DNA of 64,000 bases. Origin: Musa acuminata AAA Group (Eukaryota > Streptophyta > Magnoliopsida > Zingiberales > Musaceae). Every line of letters begins with the position of its first letter. Within the stretch, counting starts at the first letter, position 1. Shown here piece by piece: positions 54,431 to 64,000 of this stretch. The position numbers were made by a program, and so were the translations under genes. The stretch lies in contig NC_088340.1 of the NCBI RefSeq assembly GCF_036884655.1, positions 26,585,001 to 26,649,000 on the forward strand, given 5' to 3'. The notes under the pieces are model-generated. The model was not told where the DNA came from, ran no database searches, and saw only the letters and a list, made by a program, of their open reading frames with translations.

Positions 54431-56030
54431 TGATGACAATCAATTGATGGAGTTAACCTTAACTCCCCTTATCAATATGCAATATTGATAGAACTCTTGA
54501 AAAATCCAAGCAACATATCATCATAAAATCATGCATAACATCATCATACTTCTTCCCCTTTGTCATCAACAAAAAGGAGAAGTGTGACTATCAAATGTTG
54601 GAGATATGAAAGTTTTACAATATTTTAAAACATGCAAGCTAGCAAATTTTACATCATTTTAGAGCTTGCAAGCTAGCAATTTTACTTTCTTTGTAATGTT
54701 TAAGCTAGCAATTTTTACTTCCTTTGCAATGTTCAAGCTAGCAATTCTAGCAAGTTTTACATCATGCAAGCTAAAAAATTTTTATATCATTTTAGAAAAT
54801 ATAAGCTAGTAATATTTGAGATGTTCAAAAAAGAAACTTTTGCTTCTTGAAATATGCAAGTCAGCAATCTTTACTTCTCTTTTGAGATGAGCAAGCTAGC
54901 ATGTTTTTGCAACTTTTGAATTATGTAAGCTAGAAAATCTTTCTTTTCTAAGATGTGCACACTAGCAATTCTTTCTCCTCCTTTGTCATTGGCAAAAAGA
55001 GGGGAATAATAAAACAATGGTGTAATTAATTTTCCTTTATATCAATTTTTAAATTATGACAAAGATAAAGTGTCATTCTTATTGTAATATGGCATAATTG
55101 AGATAAACCTTGAATTCAAGTCAGCAATTTTAATCATGATTCACATCATATGCAATACATCATACACATCATCATAATAAAATCATAAGTATTACATGCA
55201 TCATTCTAAATTATAAATATTTCAAATCATAATGGTATCAAAATGTCAAATTACATTACATCCTACCATTCATGATCATAACTTCTCATTTGTATGCATC
55301 AACATAATATCATGAGTATTGCATAATTTTATATAATCACATGAAGGATAACAAGAAAAATTTGGTGATGAAATACACTTTATGAATACAAGGAATTATA
55401 AAAATCATATCATTAAAGATAAGATCATGTGAATATCAAAAGACATGATTCATTTTGATAAATATTCTCTTTAGTAAATAGCAAAAAGAAACAAGAAGAA
55501 AATTATCTCAATTCATAGAAAGATCTTAAGTATCAAATATCGAGAAATCAAGATCGTGATTTGGATTAATAACTCATTTAAATCTAAGTCATCAAAATCA
55601 CTTTAATAGTTCAAGAGATTTATAAAATAACATAAATAGATTCATTAATCTTCTTTTTAAAAAATCGATAAAGTAAAGAAAAAAAATTTCAAGGAGAAAG
55701 CTTTCCTCTTTTTAGTGTTTCAATTCATATGATTGATTTCATATAAGCATGCCCAAATTTTTATGCTAAATAAAAAACATGCATCAACATTTAAAAACGA
55801 AAAAGAACTTTCATTACGGTAATGATCGATAAGCCATAAATCACAAGAATCATCATGCATAATTTTGAAGTATAAACTCATTAAGCATGATTATTATGTA
55901 TTATTAGATCATCAAGCATGGTTTCATTGAACATGGAGTATCTTTAATTAAAATCGAAAAGCTATACGAAAATCATCAAAATATACATTATTGCTTCTTA
56001 AAAATATACATAGGATTAATCTTATTAGGT
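54431..56030 (-). other. SIRE-D 3' non-coding region
   Basis: A/T-rich, with no reading frame of note. It contains PPT-like tracts at 54551-54570 and 54970-54991 and an imperfect array of 'aagctagcaa' units (54634-54970). RT, RNase H and most of integrase, expected to the right of this tail, are missing. Confidence 0.65.
54634..54970. repeat. Imperfect repeats of 'gcaagctagcaat'
   Basis: About ten copies near 54634, 54669, 54702, 54734, 54764, 54808, 54852, 54889, 54926 and 54957, 30-45 bp apart. The palindromic core GCTAGC is exact in at least five. Confidence 0.75.
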
Positions 56031-57154
56031 GTACAAGCATTAGATTTAAATCTAATATTTTGTTCCTTTATCATAAAGAGATGAAATTGTCATGATTAAT
56101 TTTTTTTAATTTTTCAAAAACACTAGAAAGAGAAGCATGATATTTTTTACCCTTTTTTTATTTTTCTACTAACTAATTTAATAACAACTCATGAAAAGCA
56201 TCAAATTATTTCAAAATAAACTAAGAGGGTTTTGGTTACCTCATCGTCAAAAGCCATTAAGGCATAGTTCCCCACCTTGTCTTTGTTGGTTTGCTTCTCG
56301 TCTTCGGATGAGCTCGATTCGTCCCAAGCCGCCTTGAATACTTTCTTCTTCTTTGGCAGCTTATTCTTTTTAAGTTCATTTTTATTCTTTGATTCTTATT
56401 TTAAGAACTTTTTAAGCTTTATTGTGAGAAGTTTAAAGTCATCATCACTTGAGCTTTCACTCGAGTGGTCATCTTGAGTTCTAAGTATCAAATCCTTCTT
56501 GTTCTTTGAAAGGTTGTTCTCGAGTTCTTCATGTGCATTGCACGTCATTTCGTAGGTCATCAAAGACCCAATAAGTTCTTCAATCAGAAAATGGTTCAAT
56601 TTTTTTGATTCTTAAATAGCCATTACTTTAGGATCTCAAGTTTTAGGAAGAGATCGTAAAATTTTGATCACAAGTTCAAGATTTGAAAAACTTTTTCCAA
56701 GTGCTTTTAAACTATTGATAACATCCGTAAAACGAGCGTATATGTCAATAATAGTTTTGCTTAGTTTCATATGAAACAATTCAAAATCACGTATCAAAAA
56801 ATTTGTCTTAGAATATTTTACTCTACTAGTGCCTTCGTATGTGGTTTCAAGAGTGTGTCAAATATCGAAAGTGGTTTAGCAAATAGAAACATAATTAAAT
56901 TCATTTTTGTCTAAGGCATAAAATAGAGCATTCATAGCTCTAGCATTCAAAGAAAAAAAAAATTTCTCCAAATCATTTCATTTATTCATTGGATTAGAAG
57001 ACTTTTGAAAGTCATTTTCAATGATATTCCATATATTGAAATCTAAAGAAATCAAGAAAACTATCATCCGAGTTTTCCAATATGCGTAGTCCATCTCATT
57101 GAACATAGGAGGACGAATGATAGAATGACCCTCTTGAAAGCCGAAAAGAGTCAT
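56030..57154 (-). pseudogene. SIRE-D gag and pol scraps
   Basis: Minus strand from ATG 57152-57154: MTLFGFQEGHSIIRPPMFNE, YAYWKTRMIVFLISLDFNI, LNARAMNALFYALDKNEFN, GTSRVKYSKTNF, LIGSLMTYEMTCNAHEELEN, then KKKKVFKAAWDESSSSEDE. The CCHC knuckle is deleted and many stops are present. Near 56030-56080 a scrap like the pre-integrase 'RFESNA' region follows directly, so a large part of pol is gone. Confidence 0.8.
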
Positions 57155-57190
57155 TTCTCTTGGGTGTTAAACCAAACGAGAAAGAACATA

Positions 57191-57202
57191 GCTTTGATAC
57201 CA
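57191..57202 (-). promoter_or_regulatory. SIRE-D primer-binding site
   Basis: Minus strand TGGTATCAAAGC, one change from the Met-tRNA site. Confidence 0.82.
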
Positions 57203-57204
57203 AC

Positions 57205-57228
57205 TATTAGGATCGAGTCGACACTAAG
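57205..57228 (-). repeat. SIRE-D 5' LTR, segment 1
   Basis: 'tattaggatcgagtcgacac' plus 'taag', the LTR end before s7. TG has become TA. Confidence 0.82.
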
Positions 57229-58535
57229 TGTTGAATCTCAAATTTTAATGATGAAATCAATTGGTAAAGTGTTTGATCTAATCTATATGTTGAGATAAGT
57301 GTATAGGATTAACTACAATAATAGTAAGGCATAAAGCAGATGTTGGGCCGGAGTCACAGATCGGGCAATACGTCAAAGATTCGAATGATGTGTTGGAAGT
57401 TTGTCGGAAGCTCACCGAGAGTTCGTCGATAGCTCACCGAGTGTTCGTTGGGAGTTCACTAAGAGTTCATCGGGAGTACGCTAGATGTTCATCGGAAGTT
57501 CATCGAGAAGTTCACTGAAAAATCACTGAAAGAGCAATCGACATACCGGACATAGATTGCCTGTTATATGTCTTAATTATCATAGTTAGACTTTAAGTTG
57601 AGTTAGTATTGGGAGGTAATTCCACTAACTCAGTTAGGGGTCAACTGGGCCCTTAACAGGGCTGAATTGGGCCAGTTGAATAGCCTATTCAACACCTGAA
57701 GTCACGACCGGTGGTGGCACCGCCAGGGCCGGTAGTGGCACTGCTTAGTGACTCAGTCTCTCAAGTGGTCTCGGTAGTGTTATTGCCCAGATTGGGTAGT
57801 GGTACCGTCAATAGTTAATGTTGCCAAGCAGTGGTACTACCCTTGTCAGGCGGTGGTACCACCAGAGCTCAATCTCCGAGCTCTGTCAAGCAATCGTACC
57901 GCCTAGATTGAGTGGTGGTACCATCCAATGTCAATCTACATACGGTAGTACCACCCAATAATGGCGATGGTACTGCCAGTATCCCGAAAATCTAGGATGA
58001 GACACTTTTTGGCTCTAATTTTGAAGTCATTGGGGCCTTTAAATACCCTACCCTTTTCTACATGAAAGGAAACGAAAGTGTGAAAAATATCTTGAAGTCT
58101 TGGAGTGTTAAAAGTGTTGTAAAAGTGCTAAAAGTCCTCCTCCTCTCTTTCTAGTGTTGTGATCATTCAAAAGAGGTGTGAGCCATGTAAGGGTTATCTC
58201 CTAAACCCATGAAAAGGCGAAAGCACTGTAAAGAGGGTGGTTGGTCTTCGCCCATTGAAGGAAGACCATTAGTAGACGTTGGTGACCTCGACGGAGGAGG
58301 AATCAGAAGTGGATGTAGGTCATAATGACCAAATCACTATAAATTCCAGTGTGCTCATTTCCATTCTGCTTTTTACTATTGCTATTACTTTCTAAGTTAA
58401 CTGCTAGTTCATTTACTCTAAAGTCAAGCGCTTTTCGAAATTAGTTTTCAATGAACGAATATCTTATAAAATCGATAATTTTTTCACTGCACTAATTCAC
58501 CTCCCCCCTTCTTTGTGCCACTCTTGATCCTACCA
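57229..58535 (+). mobile_element. Solo LTR s7 (Sirevirus)
   Basis: TGTTGAATCTCAAATTTT ... CTTGATCCTACCA, 1307 bp. Flanks ctaag (57224-57228) and ctaaa (58536-58540) match at 4 of 5. H1 is exact (GGTCTTC 58243-58249 / GAAGACC 58261-58267). The TATA is decayed to TTTAAATA (58038-58045). Confidence 0.9.
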
Positions 58536-58540
58536 CTAAA

Positions 58541-59369
58541 AGGGGAGGGTGAATTAGTGCAACGGATAAAAACGACATTAGTTCTAAAAAAACTTTTATA
58601 CGTTTGATGAAAATCGATATCGGAAAGATGTTAACTTGAAATAAGTTTATAAGCGTAGTGTAAGTAAGAATTTAGTTTGCAATAAAAGAAAATGGCAAGA
58701 GGTAAATGCAAACCAGATTTTTATAGTCGTTCGGTCGTCGTGACCTACATCCACTCCCAATTCCTCTTCTATCGAGGCCACCGGCTTCCACTACTGATCT
58801 TCTTTCAATGGGCGAAGATCAACTACCCTTTTATACTCTTTCTCCTTTTCACGGGTTTAAGAGACAACCCTTACAAGCCTCTCTTTCTTAGACCTGACTT
58901 CTCCCTTTAGGCAAACTTCTAAATACTAGGAAAAAGTGATCCTAAATTCTAAGAGAGTTTTTTAATTTTTTCTCAAGTATTTTTTCCCCTTTTTCAACTG
59001 AATTTCGTGCTCAATTCTTACTACTCCATAAAGGAATTGTTGACGCTTTTGAGGACCCCAAATGGCTTCAAAATTAAAGCTAAAAAAGGTCTCATCCTAG
59101 GTTTCCCGGGTCTTAGCGATACCACTGCCTATGTTAGGCGGTACCATCGCCTACAACACTAACACTAGGTAGTACCACTGCTTAGTCTAGTGATACCACT
59201 GCCTAGGAGACTGTGTCTGGGCGGTACCACTTCCCAGACTGGCGGTACCACTGGTTGACAATCTCGGAGACTGAGTCTGGGTGGTACCACCACCTGACAA
59301 TCTCGGAGACTGTGCTACCGACGGTTCCACCTGTTGAGTCACTGTTTAGGCCTTTCACTTGGCCCAACA
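58541..59369 (-). repeat. SIRE-D 5' LTR, segment 2 (truncated)
   Basis: Resumes at 'aggggagggtgaattagtgc' and carries H1 (GATCTTC 58796-58802 / GAAGATC 58814-58820) and GGTACC motifs. It is cut at 'ggcccaaca' (59369) by TORK-1. Comparison with the 3' LTR suggests about 0.4 kb of U3 should lie beyond TORK-1. Confidence 0.82.
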
Positions 59370-59808
59370 TGTTAGTTTGGCAAGTCCCATAGTCCCACAT
59401 CGGAAAAATCAGGCTTGTTATCTCCTATTGGAACTATAAATAAGGGTCTGGGCTTTGAAGTCAAATACACCACAAGAGGCACCACAAGTGGCACTACAAG
59501 AAAAAATTAAGTGTTTGCTTTGGGTTTAAGTCCACACTCAGTTAAATAGTTTGGGCTTATAGTTTGATTTTTCTTGTTTAGTATTTTCGGATGTTTTATA
59601 GCCTAGGAACATCTTCCTAAGGCATTTGTAATTGTCCCTTTTATAGTAGTGATTTGCTCATCTTTCGTCCATGGATGTAGGTCAAAGTCAATTGACCGAA
59701 CCACGTAAATCTAGTGTTCTTGTTGCTTTTATCTTTTCCGCTTTATTGTCTTTGTTGGGTTACCAAAATTATCCTTTGGTAAATTTCCTAGGGCTACTAG
59801 CTCTAACA
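59370..59808 (+). repeat. TORK-1 5' LTR
   Basis: 439 bp, TGTTAGTTTGGCAAG ... AGCTCTAACA. TATA box TATAAATA at 59435-59442. The H2-type hairpin GGTCAA (59680-59685) / TTGACC (59692-59697) is followed by 'gaaccacgtaaat'. Confidence 0.88.
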
Positions 59809-59811
59809 AAC

Positions 59812-59823
59812 TGGTATCAGAGC
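59812..59823 (+). promoter_or_regulatory. TORK-1 primer-binding site
   Basis: Exact TGGTATCAGAGC, three bases after the LTR. Confidence 0.93.
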
Positions 59824-59839
59824 CTGGTTCTGGGATCTT

Positions 59840-60640
59840 TTGGCAACAATGACAATAACAAATATCGTTGTCGAGAAATTCGACAGAAATGTCAACTTCG
59901 GCATGTGGCAACTTAAGATGGAGGCCATTCTGGTTCAAGACGGAGTTAATTTGACACTACAGGGAGCTGAGAACATTCCACATGGTATGTTAAAGGAAGA
60001 TCTTGCCGGTATGGATAAGAAGGCCCGATCCAGCATTATTCTAAATCTCTCTGATGAGGTTTTACGGGAGGTAGCTACGGAGACTACGGCTAAGAGCATG
60101 TGGGACAAGCTTAAAGCCTTGTACATGAAGAGGACAGTGGAGAATCATCTCTACTTGAAGCAGAGTTTGTATATGCTTCGGATGACTGAAGGTACATCTA
60201 TACTCTTACATCTTGATAAATTTGATTCCTTGATTATGGATTTGGAGAATATAGATGCAAAAATTGATGACGAGAATAAGGCCCTATTACTCTTGTGTTC
60301 TCTTCCCAAATCTTTTAAGCATTTCCGTGATACTTTGATTTATGGAAAAGAAACAGTTTCGTATCAAGAAATTAAATCTGCACTGAAATCTAAGGAGCAG
60401 ATAGACAGGAATATCACTGGGGAAAGTAGAGGGAATCAGGTTGAAGGTCTGGTTGTTAGGGGGAGAATAGATAAAAGAGAATTTGATAGTAGTAGATCTA
60501 AATCTAGATCTAAATCCAGACATACAAATTTGGAATGCAGATATTGTCATAAAATGGGGCACATTAAGACTGATTGCTTTAAATTGAAAAATAAATTAAA
60601 GCAAAAGGGAAAACTTGTTGAGAAAACTAGAGTCCGCTGA
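59840..60640 (+). CDS. TORK-1 gag
   Basis: 266 codons from ATG 59840, the first ATG after the primer site. A copia gag (UBN2-type) reads [61 protein letters not shown] zinc knuckle [14 protein letters not shown] (CX2CX4HX4C) lies near residues 231-244. An Arg/Ser repeat ([10 protein letters not shown]) precedes it. The frame closes with TGA at 60638-60640, and pol continues in another frame overlapping by about 26 bp, so a frameshift separates them. Gag itself is intact and could in principle be made. Confidence 0.88.
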   Translation: MATMTITNIVVEKFDRNVNFGMWQLKMEAILVQDGVNLTLQGAENIPHGMLKEDLAGMDKKARSSIILNLSDEVLREVATETTAKSMWDKLKALYMKRTVENHLYLKQSLYMLRMTEGTSILLHLDKFDSLIMDLENIDAKIDDENKALLLLCSLPKSFKHFRDTLIYGKETVSYQEIKSALKSKEQIDRNITGESRGNQVEGLVVRGRIDKREFDSSRSKSRSKSRHTNLECRYCHKMGHIKTDCFKLKNKLKQKGKLVEKTRVR

Positions 60641-62351
60641 AGCTAGTGTAGCATCTGATGAGAATGTTGAAAATATTTTCTTTGCTACTGATGACAGGAC
60701 GATGTTTAAAAATGAATGGATTTTAGATTCGGGTTGTTCTTATCACATGTGTCCCAATAGGGATTTGTTTTCCACATATGAATCTTGTAATGGTGGAATT
60801 ATTTTGATGGGTAATAATGCCGCATGTGATATTGTTGGTAGAGGCACAATCCGAATTAAAATGCATGATGGTATTGTGAGGACGCTCATTAATGTTAGAC
60901 ATGTTCCTGATTTAAAAAGGAATCTCATCTCTTTAGGCACCCTAGAGGCCCTTGGGTGTAAATACACAACTGAATGTGGAGTTATGAAAGTTTCTAGAAG
61001 TGCTCTTGTTGTTATGAAAGCTTGCAGGTCTGGTAGCTTATATATTTTGCAGGGAACTACTGTCACAGGCTCAATTGCAGTCTCATCATCATCATTGTCT
61101 GATTCTGGCATCACCAAATTATGGCATATGCATTTGGGTCATATGAGCGAAAAAGGTTTGAGCATATTTAGCAAAAGGAGTCTACTTTGCGGACAGAGTA
61201 CTGGGCCACTAGATTTTTGTGAACACTGTATTTTTGGAAAGCAGAAAAGAGTCAGCTTCAATTCTCCGGCAGTTCACAAAACGAAAGGTACTCTTGACTA
61301 TATTCATTCAGACCTTTAGGGTCCAGCTCATGTTCAATCTAAGGGTGGTGCTAGGTATATGTTGACTTTCATTGATGATTATTACAAGAAAGTTTGGGTT
61401 TATTTTCTGAAGCATAAAAATGATATTTTTCTAACCTTTAAACAATGGAAGGCTTTGATTGAGAAATAAACAGGTAAACAGATTAAGCGGCTTCGAACAG
61501 ATAATGGCATGAAATTTTGTGAAGGTGACTTTAATGAATTTTGCAAAAATGAAGGAATCGTTCGGCATCGCACTGTTAGGATGACGCCTCAGCAAAATGG
61601 TGTGGCCGAACGTATGAACAGAACACTCTTGGAGAGAGCGAGGTGTATGATCTCAAATGCAGGGTTAACAAAGGACTTTTGGGTAGAGGCGATTAATATG
61701 GCCTGTTACGTTGTCAACCGCGCTCCTTCTGCAATACTTAACTTTAAAACTCCGGAGGAAGTTTGGTCAGGTACTCCTGCTGATTACTCTGATTTAAAAA
61801 TTTTTGGGTGTCCAGCATACATGCATATAAATAAAGGAAAATTAGAGCCTCGAGCTAAAAAATACATTTTCCTTGGCTATGCTTCTGGGGTGAAAGGTTA
61901 CAGATTATGGTGTTCTGATCCCAAATCTCCAAAATTTGTAATCAGTAGAGATGTTACTTTTGATGAATTGTCTATGTTATCTTCTAAAGAAGAATCTACT
62001 AGTTGTATAAATGATAGTGCGCAGAAGCAGGTGGAGCTTGAGATTGGTAGTTCTAATTCTTTTAAGTCGAACTCTTATATTCAAAGAATGTCAGTAGATG
62101 GTCCCGAGTCTACTGATGCAGATGATCCAGAGGAAGAGCAATATTCCATAGCCAAGGATAGACCACGGAGAAATATTCGACAACTACAAAGATATGCAAA
62201 TTTGGTTGCATATGCTTTGTCTGTTATAGAAGAAACAAGTGAAGTTGATGAGCCTACTTCTTACTCAGATGCAGTTTCTTGTGATAATTCCACTAAGAGG
62301 TTGATTGCGATGAATGAGAAAATTGAATCTTTCCATCAGAATAGAACTTGA
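60615..62351 (+). pseudogene. TORK-1 protease and integrase
   Basis: The first open part runs to a TAG at 61317-61319. Protease [18 protein letters not shown] has an intact D-S-G (near 60720-60740). The pre-integrase finger is [20 protein letters not shown] ... [14 protein letters not shown] (HHCC). In the integrase core the Asp in IHSDL lies just before the TAG, then comes FIDDYYKKVWVYF, a TAA near 61467-61469, the second Asp in LRTDNGMKF, and Glu in QQNGVAERMNRTLL. The C-terminal part FWVEAINMACYVVNRAP, FLGYASGVKGYRLW and a Ser/Glu-rich spacer end at a TGA (62349-62351). Confidence 0.88.
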
Positions 62352-62534
62352 GATTTTGTGAAGCCGCCTTCGGGTAAAAAAATTGTTGGATGCAAATGGG
62401 ATACCATTGGTGAGGGGAAAGTCCTTGTTTAGAAAATTCATACGAAGGACAATCCAGCTAATATGCTTACGAAGCATCTTCCAGTTTACAAGTTCAAGCA
62501 GTGCTTGGACTTGGTTGGTGTTTATAGTTGGTGA
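62352..62534 (+). pseudogene. TORK-1 deletion junction and pol C-terminus
   Basis: FVKPPSGKKIVGCKW is the start of the copia RT. It is joined directly to GEGKVLV, stop, KIHTKDNPANMLTKHLPVYK and FKQCLDLVGVYSW, the RNase H end. The roughly 500 codons normally between are missing. Pol stop at 62532-62534. Confidence 0.85.
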
Positions 62535-62537
62535 TTG

Positions 62538-64000
62538 TGTTGGGAAATCATTGGGGGGCGACATCATATGCGTAGCGGAAGAACAAGAAAACAAAAATCC
62601 CCGATTCCCAAAAAGATGTTCGTCGTCGTGCGAAGATTGGTGCGCAAAAATCCGCAAAACACAAAACTGCGTATAGAGATTGTGTTACCTAGGAGATCGT
62701 ATATCCCTGTTTCTTTGCAGATCCTTAGGAGAGGGTGAAGGAGGTCAAGCGTCCTCCTCTCTAGCGGTGATCCACACAGCAGGGTTGCGACGACGCTCCT
62801 CAAAACTCCAGGCCTACTCTAAGGTGGAGAGGGAGAGGAGAATAGGAAAGGCAAGCAAAGACTCTAGCCTATGAGGCTGTGAATCCCTCCTATTTATAGA
62901 GATCCCGTGTCAAACCCTAATGGGTCCTTCCCTAGTGGGTATTGGATCTGAATCCAATAAGACAAGGGCTCCGTCGGATATCTCATATCTGAACCTCTAC
63001 TCATCGCAATGCCTACCATATGTGTGTGACCCTCTAGGCCCAATATCGAGCTGGCCGTGAGTCATACCTGTCAGAACTCCTTCTAACTCAGTGAATTATT
63101 ATCTCTGTAATAATTCACTTGACTCATCGACTACGGACGTACTAGGCCACTACGCCGTAGTCCCCAGACGATACAGGGGAATCCAATCCATTGGACCTGT
63201 CTGTCCTCAGTTACCATGTACCTATAGTCCCTCATCCATCTAATATCCCAGAGACCATATATCGAGTATGGTGCTGTCAGACCCATACGGTTTCTACTCG
63301 AGTCTCGCTCTAATCGAATTCTCCCGGAGAACTCTTTCTCTCTCAACCCGAATGACCCTGGCCAGGGATTTATCTGAGCAAGAACACATAGGATATTCCT
63401 CTCATGACGCCGAGAGTGGATGATCCTCTATTGACACTCAATAGCCCTCGTAAGGTCAACTACCACTCCCAATGACCAGCTGTACTAGATCTGGGGACAG
63501 CCAAACCTATAAGTCTGGTATCAAAGAGTGGAGCACTCATACAGAACATCCTTGGTGTCTAAGTCTAAGAACCAGATACACCACTAGGACTACGGAATCG
63601 CTGTCTGACAATAAGGCATCATCAACCATCCAGCATTCCGTAAGCGGATCAATCAGTGAACTCATTCTCCAATAAGCACATGTACTGTATCTCTAGTGTC
63701 CCTACACGAGCAGCTATGAGACCAGCTGCATCCATCATATGGATGGGTATACAGCACACCAGTCTATCCGGTTATCACGATGTCCCTCTCGAGTAACCTA
63801 TGACCGGGATTATTTAGGATATGTGTTTAAAGGTGAATCGATCTCATTATCGTGATCTCATCACGATCCGATTCCCATTGCACAAATCCAAGGACATCAC
63901 AATATATATATGCATTTATGCAATAGTTATAAAGTGATATACGCCAAAATATAATAAGCAAAAAGATTCTGTATCAAGTCACACGTGTCATCACTCACGT
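62538..64000 (-). repeat. LTR-X: LTR of a further element, runs off the window
   Basis: Starts TGTTGGGAAATC after TORK-1 pol, with left flank gattg (62533-62537). On the minus strand a TATA box (62891-62898) lies about 350 bp from this end, so the LTR probably reads leftward and its U3 extends to the right. U3 holds three close palindromes (63091-63118, 63129-63162, 63182-63195). It is not related by eye to the other LTRs here. Clade unknown, and no coding sequence is seen within the window. Confidence 0.6.
63091..63195. repeat. Three palindromes in LTR-X
   Basis: GTGAATTATTA/TAATAATTCAC (63091-63101, 63108-63118, loop 6), GACTACGG/CCGTAGTC (63129-63136, 63155-63162, loop 18) and TCCAAT/ATTGGA (63182-63187, 63190-63195, loop 2). 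All are perfect stems. Confidence 0.88.

Larger units (their letters stand above)
23285..59369 (-). mobile_element. SIRE-D: deleted minus-strand Sirevirus carrying nested elements
   Basis: 3' LTR in pieces (23285-23913, 52183-52320, 53917-54414), internal region 54415-57204, and 5' LTR 57205-57228 plus 58541-59369. Between the 3' tail and gag only scraps of pol remain. Inserted material: GYP-3 with its SIRE-T cargo, s6, s7 and TORK-1. The left flank is acagg (23280-23284). The matching right flank cannot be seen because TORK-1 cuts the 5' LTR. Confidence 0.78.
59370..62537 (+). mobile_element. TORK-1: Ty1/copia element of Tork type, RT/RNase H deleted
   Basis: 5' LTR 59370-59808 and an exact primer site, then gag, protease and integrase. 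After GKKIVGCKW the sequence jumps to the last RNase H codons (IHTKDNPANMLTKHL) and the pol end at 62534. No 3' LTR is seen before LTR-X starts at 62538. Gag/protease/integrase wording is that of Tork/Tnt1-like elements. Confidence 0.85.

Noticed and set aside
54634..54970. CRISPR-like array
   Set aside because: Repeats are short, imperfect and irregularly spaced, spacers are A/T-rich, and the context is a plant retroelement tail.
59840..60640. TORK-1 gag as a domesticated host gene
   Set aside because: It is intact but directly follows the element's LTR and primer site and leads into a broken pol, so retention by chance in a fairly young element is the simpler view.
63131..63675. Short frames of 67-71 codons in LTR-X
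   Set aside because: They lie in LTR U3 sequence with palindromes and have no recognisable domain; the length is expected by chance.

Overview
The window looks like intergenic, repeat-filled DNA from a large plant nuclear genome. I find no host gene, no tRNA or rRNA, no CRISPR array and nothing bacterial. Almost every base can be assigned to LTR retrotransposons: Ty1/copia of the Sirevirus/Maximus type, Ty3/gypsy with chromovirus-like ends, and one Tork-type copia. Primer-binding sites match plant initiator tRNA-Met (TGGTATCAGAGC and decayed versions). The repeat style suggests a monocot, possibly Zingiberales or palm-like, but that is only an impression. Names used below: SIRE-P, GYP-1, GYP-2, GYP-4, SIRE-D, GYP-3, SIRE-T (units T1 and T2), TORK-1, LTR-X, and solo LTRs s1 to s7.

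Layout, left part (1-23284). SIRE-P is a plus-strand Sirevirus whose 5' LTR runs from before position 1 to 11728, with gag-pol to 18065 and a 3' LTR cut off near 19925. Its 5' LTR contains GYP-1 (123-9483, plus strand, RT and integrase lost). The GYP-1 leader contains GYP-2 (946-6046, minus strand, same family, perfect target duplication). The same 5' LTR also holds solo LTR s1, and the SIRE-P pol holds solo LTR s2. At 19926 the SIRE-P 3' LTR is fused to the PBS and LTR of a minus-strand gypsy element (GYP-4), which contains solo LTR s3.

Layout, right part (23285-64000). SIRE-D is a heavily deleted minus-strand Sirevirus, 3' LTR 23285-54414 and 5' LTR from 57205. Its 3' LTR is split by GYP-3 (23914-52177, minus-strand chromodomain gypsy). 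The 5' LTR of GYP-3 is split in turn by SIRE-T (32203-52070). SIRE-T is a tandem Sirevirus of the form LTR-internal-LTR-internal-LTR, flanked by a single 5-bp target duplication. T1 and the third LTR of SIRE-T each carry a further solo LTR (s4, s5). Solo LTRs s6 and s7 sit in the SIRE-D LTRs. TORK-1 (from 59370) interrupts the SIRE-D 5' LTR, has lost RT and RNase H, and is interrupted by an unrelated LTR (LTR-X) that runs off the window.

No element is intact. Reading frames are broken by stops, many of them TGG to TGA/TAG or CAA/CAG to TAA/TAG, as expected from C-to-T decay of methylated DNA. The structurally most informative signals are the tandem three-LTR element, a covarying hairpin in the Sirevirus leader, a template-switch palindrome in one gypsy LTR, and a 62-bp minisatellite just upstream of a Sirevirus promoter. 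I do not see a new enzymatic or defence system.
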